The notes beneath the pieces are model-generated. The model was given only the letters and a program-made list of their open reading frames with translations, ran no database searches and had not been told where the DNA came from. Source: Planctomycetota bacterium (GTDB taxonomy: Bacteria; Planctomycetota; Phycisphaerae; Sedimentisphaerales; Anaerohalosphaeraceae). Taken from it: a stretch of 5,591 bases of DNA. The position numbers and the translations under genes are program-made. Below are positions 1-4,565 of the stretch, piece after piece; within the stretch, counting starts at the first letter, position 1, and every line of letters begins with the position of its first letter. The stretch covers positions 1 through 5,591 of the forward strand of contig JAAYQH010000305.1 in the NCBI GenBank assembly GCA_012519365.1, given 5' to 3'.

Positions 1-102
1 GGGTTCGGAATGACAATGGGGGAGGTGGGGTTTTAATAGATTCCTCTCTGCGCTCGGAATGACAATAGGACGGTCGGAATGACAATAGGACGGTCGGAAT
101 GA
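1..102. repeat. Cluster of short dispersed intergenic repeats with a 20-bp tandem unit
   Basis: The 13-mer tcggaatgacaat occurs at 5-17, 54-66 and 74-86, and a partial copy (tcggaatga) lies at 94-102. The unit gacaataggacggtcggaat is repeated exactly at 61-80 and 81-100. The stretch at about 38-66, reading agattcctctctgcgc and then the 13-mer, resembles a short repeat family that I recall from intergenic regions of many bacterial phyla. Its reverse reading gives pseudo-peptides such as SFRAQRGIY. The repeats are seen directly; membership of that family is from memory. No transposase is visible and no coding role is likely. Confidence 0.75.
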
Positions 103-193
103 TGGATTAGTTGGTGTTGTTGAGGGGGGCGGTCAAAGGAAGATAGCGTTTGAATGAAACGGAACAGACCAGAGGTTCGCTGCTTTTTTGAGG

Positions 194-221
194 TTGACAC
201 CGCCGCCGCCGACAGTATAAC
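194..221 (+). promoter_or_regulatory. Sigma-70-type promoter, probably for hemB
   Basis: A perfect -35 box TTGACA (194-199) is followed after 16 nt by TATAAC (216-221), which matches the -10 consensus at five of six bases. Transcription would start near 228 and leave a leader of about 138 nt before the hemB ATG. The spacer is GC-rich and contains a CCG run. The boxes are seen directly; their activity is inferred. The promoter on the minus strand at 4399-4372 has the same 16-nt spacing. Confidence 0.6.
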
Positions 222-350
222 GGAACAGCACACCAGGACAATCACGAATGACCGATGCTGCCGATGTTATGCGCTGAATCGAGGCGGGCTCGGCGGCCGT
301 TGTCCGGCATGGGAACGTGATAAAGCGTGAATGAACTTTTTAATTGTTGC

Positions 351-356
351 AGGGAG
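351..356 (+). promoter_or_regulatory. hemB ribosome-binding site
   Basis: AGGGAG lies nine nt before the ATG at 366 and supports that start. An ATG at 344 opens a different frame and is not the hemB start. Confidence 0.6.
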
Positions 357-365
357 TATTAAGCG

Positions 366-1340
366 ATGGGCTTTCCTTATACACGAATGCGGCGGCTGCG
401 CCAGTCGGCCTCGATGCGGCGGCTGGTGGGTCAGGTGCAGTTGACGGCGGCAGATTTTGTGTACCCGCTGTTTGTTTGTCCCGGCACCCAACTCAAAGTT
501 CCCATCGACTCGATGGCGGGGTGTTTCCATTTTTCTGTCGACCGGGTCATCGAGGAGGCAAAAGCCGTTGCGGCACTGGGCATTCCGGCGGTGCTGCTGT
601 TCGGGCTGCCGGACAAAAAGGACGCTGTCGGCTCAGAGGCCTGGTCGGCGGATTCGGCGGTTTGCCGGGCAGCCGGGGCGATCAAACAGGCCGTGCCCGA
701 GCTGGTAGTGATGACCGACGTGTGTCTGTGTGCCTATACCGACCACGGCCATTGCGGCCTGCTCAAAGACGGCCGAGTCGATAACGACGGCACGCTTGAA
801 CTGCTGGCAAAGACGGCCGTTGCCCATGCCCGGGCTGGTGCGGATGTAGTGGCACCATCGGATATGATGGACGGACGGGTGTTGTGGATTCGCCGGGCCC
901 TGGACGAGGCAGGACTGACGGATACGGTGATTTTGTCCTATGCTGCCAAATTTGCCTCGGCTTTTTACGGTCCGTTTCGCCACGCCGCCGGCAGCGCCCC
1001 GGGCAAAGGCGACCGCAAAAGCTACCAAATGGCCCCCGATGGCGGCACACAAGCGCTGCGGGAAATTGCCCTTGACATTGAGGAAGGGGCCGATATGGTC
1101 ATGGTCAAGCCCGCGCTGGCGTATCTGGACATCCTCCATCAGGCCAAAGACCGTTTCGACGTGCCGCTGGCGGCCTATAACGTCTCCGGCGAATACATGA
1201 TGATTCATGCTGCCGCCCAGCAAGGCCTGTGCGACCTGCAACAGACCATGCTCGAAACGCTTCTTGCAATCAAACGCGCCGGTGCGGATTTTATTATCAC
1301 CTATTTTGCCAAGGCCGCTGCCGAGATCGTCAATCGTTAA
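366..1340 (+). CDS. hemB: Delta-aminolevulinic acid dehydratase (porphobilinogen synthase), zinc type
   Basis: HemB is a cytoplasmic enzyme that condenses two 5-aminolevulinate molecules to porphobilinogen, the first shared tetrapyrrole building block for sirohaem, haem and cobalamin. The 324-residue product matches the usual length for the family (about 320-340). The active-site zinc ligands are visible as C120, C122 and C130 in DVCLCAYTDHGHCG, which makes this a zinc-dependent form rather than the Asp-rich magnesium form. The two Schiff-base lysines are K195 in SYAAKFASAFYGPFR and K248 in MVMVKPALAYLDI. The segment REIALDIEEGAD (232-243) fits the region of the allosteric magnesium site seen in other family members. 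The N-terminal arm begins with the usual RMRRLR. The ATG is supported by AGGGAG nine nt upstream. The gene is complete and in frame, and it converges on the ahb genes with an 88-nt gap. Regulation probably comes from the promoter at 194-221. Confidence 0.97.
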   Translation: MGFPYTRMRRLRQSASMRRLVGQVQLTAADFVYPLFVCPGTQLKVPIDSMAGCFHFSVDRVIEEAKAVAALGIPAVLLFGLPDKKDAVGSEAWSADSAVCRAAGAIKQAVPELVVMTDVCLCAYTDHGHCGLLKDGRVDNDGTLELLAKTAVAHARAGADVVAPSDMMDGRVLWIRRALDEAGLTDTVILSYAAKFASAFYGPFRHAAGSAPGKGDRKSYQMAPDGGTQALREIALDIEEGADMVMVKPALAYLDILHQAKDRFDVPLAAYNVSGEYMMIHAAAQQGLCDLQQTMLETLLAIKRAGADFIITYFAKAAAEIVNR

Positions 1341-1428
1341 ACCCCGAATTTCGGCGGCCTTTGGCCCTGCCGGGGACAGGTCTCAGGGGCGTATTGCAGG
1401 TTGGCCGGCCACCTCGCGGCCTGTGCTC
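1341..1428. other. Convergent gap between hemB and the AhbA-AhbB gene
   Basis: This 88-nt gap separates two converging stop codons. It holds several short dyads: CCGAA/TTCGG (1344-1354), GGCC-TTT-GGCC (1356-1366), the palindrome TGGCCGGCCA (1402-1411), and GGCCG/CGGCC (1403-1407 with 1417-1421). None is followed by a T run on either strand, so no classical intrinsic terminator is clear here. No gene is seen. Confidence 0.5.
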
Positions 1429-2412
1429 TCAAAAAACAATGCGCACCGGTTTTTTTTTGAATTCGCGAACAGTGGGCAAAATCTCATAATCCGCTGCGCC
1501 GTGTATTTGGCAGAAACTGCCCACAAAGGCATCTATTTGCCCCAGCGTCTGTGCGTGAAACATTGCGTACAATGCATACGGCCACTCGGCGTACCGCTGC
1601 CGGCGATAGCAATGCGTGACCGCGGGAATTCGCGCCAGCTCACCGCCGAGCATGTCAATTCGTCCTTCATCAGCCGCCACGCATACCATCGCATTGGCGG
1701 CATACCCGAGACGTCGATAATCCACCACCGCCGTAATCTTGCCGAGGACACCTTTGTTTGCCAGCGAACGCAGCAATTCAACCGGCGTTTTTCCGCTTGT
1801 CTTTTCCAACAGGCAGTCAAACGGCCGGGCCGCCAGCGGCAATTCCTGCTGGATCGCTTCAAGGGCCTGCTTTTCCTGCGTCGTTAACGGTACTGGCAGC
1901 GGCGTCTCTACGATACGGCTGATCGGCTTGTCCGGCGTGAACCACATTGGCCCCGGCCCGCTCGGATCAAATCGCACGTCCAATTTGTAAATTGTTTCGG
2001 CGGCAAAGGGGTAAAATGTAAATCCGGTCTTGCGCCGTAGCCATTCGAGCGCGTCGTCAATCTCTGCCGCCGAGCCGCCTTGCAGCGTAAACCACAGATT
2101 CAGTTGTCCATCGCGCTGGTAATTATGCGACACCCCGCCCAGCGAACTGACCGTTGCAGCGGCCTGTTCAATTTGCACTTCCCCAATCGCCGCCCCAACC
2201 AGCACCGCCACACGGCCCAGTGCCCGATAGTTCACTTGCCCCCGATACCCCCGAATCAATCCCTCGGTCTTAAGCCGCTCGATTTCGGCCAGAAGGCGCT
2301 CTTGGCGGCACCCCAACCGCTCGGCCATCACCTCAAATGGCTGTTCGCACAGCGGTAGCGGCTCTTGAACCGCTCGCAGTACCGCCTGTTCGAATGGCTT
2401 TAATGCGTTCAT
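1429..2412 (-). CDS. ahbAB: Fused sirohaem decarboxylase, AhbA-AhbB (NirDL-like)
   Basis: This 327-residue protein carries two Lrp/AsnC-like units in tandem. Each has a winged-helix part (about 6-65 and 176-235) followed by an alpha-beta part. In the family these domains have lost the role of transcription factor and act as sirohaem decarboxylase, converting sirohaem to 12,18-didecarboxysirohaem. The first half shows SHNYQR (95-100) and NLWFT (105-109), as in AhbA/NirD. The second half shows THCYRR (266-271) and WPYALYAMFH (277-286), as in AhbB/NirL, with a typical tail PTVREFKKK (313-321). The two usual subunits are thus one chain, as in NirDL of some denitrifiers. The neighbouring AhbD-like enzyme favours haem b rather than haem d1 synthesis. 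The start ATG at 2412 overlaps the TGA of the upstream gene by four nt and has AGGAGGGG just before it; an in-frame start further upstream at 2526 lies inside the upstream gene and is rejected. The A9 run near the end keeps the frame. Confidence 0.9.
   Translation of the reverse strand: MNALKPFEQAVLRAVQEPLPLCEQPFEVMAERLGCRQERLLAEIERLKTEGLIRGYRGQVNYRALGRVAVLVGAAIGEVQIEQAAATVSSLGGVSHNYQRDGQLNLWFTLQGGSAAEIDDALEWLRRKTGFTFYPFAAETIYKLDVRFDPSGPGPMWFTPDKPISRIVETPLPVPLTTQEKQALEAIQQELPLAARPFDCLLEKTSGKTPVELLRSLANKGVLGKITAVVDYRRLGYAANAMVCVAADEGRIDMLGGELARIPAVTHCYRRQRYAEWPYALYAMFHAQTLGQIDAFVGSFCQIHGAADYEILPTVREFKKKPVRIVF
1431..1458 (+). terminator. Weak candidate terminator for hemB, overlapping the end of the convergent gene
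   Basis: On the plus strand AAAAAAC (1431-1437) can pair with GTTTTTT (1449-1455) around an 11-nt loop, and the T run continues to 1458. The stem is almost all A-T, so it would be weak. It lies inside the 3' end of the convergent AhbA-AhbB gene, where the T run is the antisense of a Lys-Lys-Lys stretch. The sequence is certain; the function is a guess. Confidence 0.2.
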
Positions 2413-3443
2413 CGCCCCTCCTTCTTTTGCTGTGCCCGCAAACAGATCGGATCCTCGCCGTACACGCTGCCGCTTGCCGACAGAGCCCGCGCCCGACAGC
2501 CGCGACACAGCTTCACATACTCGCACCGTCCGCAGGCCCCCTCATAGCGGCTCAAATCACGAAGACCGCACAGCAGCGGCGAGCGCTCCCAGATATGCCC
2601 AAAGGTGTAATTTTCCTTGACCAGATTGCCTGCCGACAGTTCCAGGAAGCCGCACGTCTGCACATCGCCCTTGCGACTGATAAAAACAAACTCCGTCGCG
2701 GCCAAACACCCGCCCACCTTCTCGGCCTTAGGGAGATGCCGCTGTCGGGCCACCCGCGCAAACTGCGGCCCGCAGGTCAGCCGCATCTCGATCGGCAATG
2801 TCGCCTTGAGGTCCGCCAGCCGTTCCAGTACCCGTTCATACTCTTGCGGCTCCAGCAGCAGCTGCCGAATTGCATCGCCGCGTCCGACCGGCACCAGCAC
2901 AAACGGATTCCAGCACGTCGCCCCCAACGATACCGCCAGTGCGGCGATCGACTCGAGCGAATCCACGTTCAGCCGCGTCAGCGTCGTATTGATTTGAAAC
3001 CGAATCCCCGCATCATTGGCCGCCTGGACCGCCTGCATTACCAACGCAAACGCCCGCTCGTGCTGCCGAAAGCTGTCATGGGCAAGGCTGTCGGCCCCAT
3101 CCAGCGAAAATGAAAACGACAACAACCCCCGCTTTTTCAGCTCAAGCATTGTCTGGCGATCCAGCCCCGCGCCGCAGGTTGCCATCACCGGACGCTGCCC
3201 CAACGAACGCGAATAGGCGACCAGGTCAAAAATATCTTCGCGCATCATCGGCTCACCGCCGGTAAAGATCAGCAAACACCGGGTATAATCCGCCACCTTC
3301 CGCAGGATCGCCTTGCAAGCCGTCGTATCCAGCGGATCGGTACCATGCTCAACCGCCGCTGCTCGACAATGCCGACAATGCAGCACACAGCGCCCCGTGA
3401 CCTCGAAGGCCGCCACTTTAGGTTTTATCAGGGTGGGATTCAT
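2409..3443 (-). CDS. ahbD: Radical SAM/SPASM protein, AhbD-like haem b synthase
   Basis: AhbD uses S-adenosylmethionine and iron-sulfur clusters to decarboxylate the two propionates of Fe-coproporphyrin to vinyl groups, giving haem b in the anaerobic sirohaem route. The 344-residue product has the radical SAM cluster motif CxxxCxxC at C19, C23 and C26 (CVLHCRHC) and GGEP at 62-65. A SPASM-like C-terminal region carries C246, C264, C304, C307, C313, C316 and C334, in the pattern CGRCEYVKLCRGCRARAL and then EDPIC. The opening EVTGRCVLHCRHCRA resembles AhbD more than AhbC or NirJ, which usually read WNxTRRCNLxCxHCY. Adjacency to the sirohaem decarboxylase gene agrees with this. The start is uncertain: GTG at 3449, TTG at 3446 and ATG at 3443 are all in frame and none has a clear Shine-Dalgarno site, so I chose the ATG. 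Translation may be coupled to the gene ending at 3457. Other SPASM maturases cannot be fully excluded. Confidence 0.82.
   Translation of the reverse strand: MNPTLIKPKVAAFEVTGRCVLHCRHCRAAAVEHGTDPLDTTACKAILRKVADYTRCLLIFTGGEPMMREDIFDLVAYSRSLGQRPVMATCGAGLDRQTMLELKKRGLLSFSFSLDGADSLAHDSFRQHERAFALVMQAVQAANDAGIRFQINTTLTRLNVDSLESIAALAVSLGATCWNPFVLVPVGRGDAIRQLLLEPQEYERVLERLADLKATLPIEMRLTCGPQFARVARQRHLPKAEKVGGCLAATEFVFISRKGDVQTCGFLELSAGNLVKENYTFGHIWERSPLLCGLRDLSRYEGACGRCEYVKLCRGCRARALSASGSVYGEDPICLRAQQKKEGR
2415..2422 (-). promoter_or_regulatory. Ribosome-binding site of the AhbA-AhbB gene
   Basis: AGGAGGGG lies two nt before the ATG at 2412; measured from the AGGAGG core, the spacing is four nt. It sits inside the end of the upstream radical SAM gene, whose TGA overlaps the ATG (ATGA). 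This decides the start and implies translational coupling. Confidence 0.75.
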
Positions 3444-3456
3444 CAACACGAAAGGG

Positions 3457-4329
3457 TTATTTCATTTTGCTGACCAAATACGCCGCAAAAACGCTCAACA
3501 CCATCAAGTAATCAAGGTCTTGCAGGCTGTAATGCGGATGTTCGGTGGAGTTTTCAATATAAATAATACCGTAATTGTTCTCCTGCAGCATCACGGGGCA
3601 AATCATCACCGAGCGAATCCCGCGTGCACTGATTTGGCGGGGCAGTTGATGAATCAGCAGATACAGATTTTTCTCGATTGCCTCGCTCAGACTCTTGGGC
3701 ACGGCTAAGTCAATCCGTTCAATATGTTCCGTGCTGATTTTACGGCCGCCCTGAATCTCCGCCGGCCCGCTCGGATCATGCCGAAGCGACAGCCAGATAT
3801 TCAACGCGCTAAACTGGCGGAACAAAACGTCCATCAAACTTTTATAAAACACATCAAACGTTTTTTGTCCACCGAGAGTTTTGACCGCGTCGTGAAGATG
3901 GTGCATTCGGTGGGCGGGAAACCGAATCGGCGGGGCATCGGCAGCGTCGATTTTACGATCCACCGTGTGCAGTTCACGACGAATACGGCCCTCTCCAACG
4001 AGCGTATCTTCCAGATTCATCCGCCGTTGCTGGTCCTCGTCTTCCTCAAGACTGACCCGGATCGTAAAGTCGGCGATGCAAATAATGTCGTTGTGCTTCA
4101 ATTCTGCCCGGTGGACGGCCTGGTCGTTCAAATAGGTCTTATTTGCCGAGCCGAGATCCTCGATGATCCAGTCTCCGTCTTTGGTGGTGTAAAAAACAGC
4201 GTGCTGGCGGGAAACGGCCTTGTCCGGCAAAAACACCTGACTGCCCATCTGTCGTCCCACATACACAGGCCCCCGATCGAACTTCAATTCGTTTACGCTA
4301 CTGGTGCCGAGACTTACAAAAAGCCGCAT
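3457..4329 (-). CDS. FHA domain protein with a C-terminal GAF-like domain
   Basis: This 290-residue protein is predicted to be soluble, with no signal peptide or membrane span. The N-terminal FHA domain (about 1-95) binds phospho-threonine peptides in this family. Its key residues are visible: G25-R26, S40-R41-x-H43, N63 in SANKTYLND and N68. A charged linker follows (about 95-145; EEDEDQ, then NLEDTLVGEG), with T109 in an acidic setting. The C-terminal part (about 150-290) reads like a GAF domain, including VMICPVMLQENNYGIIYIEN (241-260) and a final helix; its ligand cannot be told from sequence. FHA-GAF proteins are usually regulators and I know of no enzyme activity. The ATG at 4329 has GAGAGGA four nt upstream. 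It is the first gene behind a consensus promoter and ends 13 nt before the AhbD-like gene, so it probably shares a transcript with the haem genes. The FHA call is firm, the GAF call good, and any link to haem is inference. Confidence 0.88.
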   Translation of the reverse strand: MRLFVSLGTSSVNELKFDRGPVYVGRQMGSQVFLPDKAVSRQHAVFYTTKDGDWIIEDLGSANKTYLNDQAVHRAELKHNDIICIADFTIRVSLEEDEDQQRRMNLEDTLVGEGRIRRELHTVDRKIDAADAPPIRFPAHRMHHLHDAVKTLGGQKTFDVFYKSLMDVLFRQFSALNIWLSLRHDPSGPAEIQGGRKISTEHIERIDLAVPKSLSEAIEKNLYLLIHQLPRQISARGIRSVMICPVMLQENNYGIIYIENSTEHPHYSLQDLDYLMVLSVFAAYLVSKMK

Positions 4330-4333
4330 AAAA

Positions 4334-4340
4334 TCCTCTC
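4334..4340 (-). promoter_or_regulatory. Ribosome-binding site of the FHA-GAF gene
   Basis: GAGAGGA on the minus strand is four nt (TTTT) from the ATG at 4329 and supports that start. Confidence 0.65.
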
Positions 4341-4353
4341 TATATCTATTTAC

Positions 4354-4366
4354 TGGGTTATTCCCA
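4354..4366 (-). repeat. Small inverted repeat at the predicted transcript 5' end
   Basis: TGGG and CCCA (4366-4363 and 4357-4354) flank a five-nt AATAA loop. The repeat falls where transcription from the promoter at 4399-4372 should start (near 4365). It could be a 5' stem-loop or a small operator. The dyad is real but short enough to be chance. Confidence 0.3.
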
Positions 4367-4371
4367 ATATA

Positions 4372-4399
4372 ATTATATAACCTTTATCCCTTTTGTCAA
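4372..4399 (-). promoter_or_regulatory. Perfect-consensus sigma-70 promoter of the FHA-ahbD-ahbAB operon
   Basis: On the minus strand TTGACA (4399-4394) and TATAAT (4377-4372) are separated by 16 nt, with all twelve bases matching consensus. The surrounding DNA is AT-rich, in contrast to the GC-rich genes. Predicted initiation near 4365 gives a leader of about 36 nt to the FHA-GAF start. Promoter strength is inferred from the match. Confidence 0.8.
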
Positions 4400-4452
4400 A
4401 GCCCGTACCACTGAAAATGCTCAATTTCATGATTTGACCGATTGGTTTTTGT

Positions 4453-4481
4453 TTGAGGATTCAGGAGTGAGGGGTTACAAT
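4453..4481 (+). promoter_or_regulatory. Candidate sigma-70 promoter for the sugar transporter
   Basis: TTGAGG (4453-4458) and TACAAT (4476-4481) are 17 nt apart, matching consensus at four and five of six bases. Initiation would fall near 4488, about 78 nt before the transporter ATG. I see no clear operator beside it. A short upstream open frame starting at 4489 overlaps the transporter in another frame and is probably chance. Confidence 0.4.
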
Positions 4482-4553
4482 TCAGCTGTTGGAACTCAAT
4501 CCTATCGGGGTTTTGTTCTATGAGACAAACATCAGAAGTGTAAACTTATCTGG

Positions 4554-4559
4554 AAAGGG
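4554..4559 (+). promoter_or_regulatory. Transporter ribosome-binding site
   Basis: AAAGGG lies six nt before the ATG at 4566. An in-frame ATG at 4560 would leave almost no spacing, so 4566 is preferred. Confidence 0.5.
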
Positions 4560-4565
4560 ATGGCA

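Larger units (their letters stand above)
103..365 (+). other. Non-coding region upstream of hemB
   Basis: I find no credible protein gene here on either strand. A minus-strand open frame at 245-33 runs through the repeat cluster and over the promoter; its translation resembles no family I know, so it is best read as chance. The region holds the hemB promoter (194-221), a leader of about 138 nt and the hemB ribosome-binding site (351-356). In the leader, GCCG and CGGC at 296-299 and 305-308 could form a small hairpin. A nine-codon open frame lies at 248-277. Confidence 0.6.

Noticed and set aside
33..245. Minus-strand open frame of 70 codons
   Set aside because: It runs through the repeat cluster and over the hemB promoter, its C-terminal half is repeat translation (SFRAQRGIY), and it matches no family I recognise.
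633..1241. Long minus-strand open frame inside hemB
   Set aside because: It is antisense to a complete, well-conserved hemB and its translation has no recognisable domain; GC-rich genes commonly give such shadows.
1402..1411. Palindrome TGGCCGGCCA as a terminator stem
   Set aside because: It has no loop of its own and no T run after it on either strand.
1429..2412. Reading the AhbA-AhbB product as an Lrp/AsnC transcription regulator
   Set aside because: It has winged-helix folds, but carries the decarboxylase signatures in both halves and sits beside an AhbD-like gene.
2337..3113. Plus-strand open frame of 258 codons opposite the AhbD-like gene
   Set aside because: The minus strand encodes all radical SAM and SPASM cysteine motifs; the plus-strand translation is low-complexity Arg/Pro/Gln-rich.
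2409..3443. NirJ or AhbC identity for the radical SAM protein
   Set aside because: Those usually have WNxTRRCNLxCxHCY at the cluster motif; this one reads EVTGRCVLHCRHCRA, and no nir genes are seen. Not fully excluded.
3724..4380. Plus-strand open frame of 218 codons opposite the FHA-GAF gene
   Set aside because: The minus-strand reading has clear FHA residues, a ribosome-binding site and a promoter; the plus-strand reading shows no family features.
4434..4461. TTGACC at 4434-4439 as the transporter -35 box
   Set aside because: No acceptable -10 box lies 16-18 nt downstream; the TTGAGG/TACAAT pair is better.
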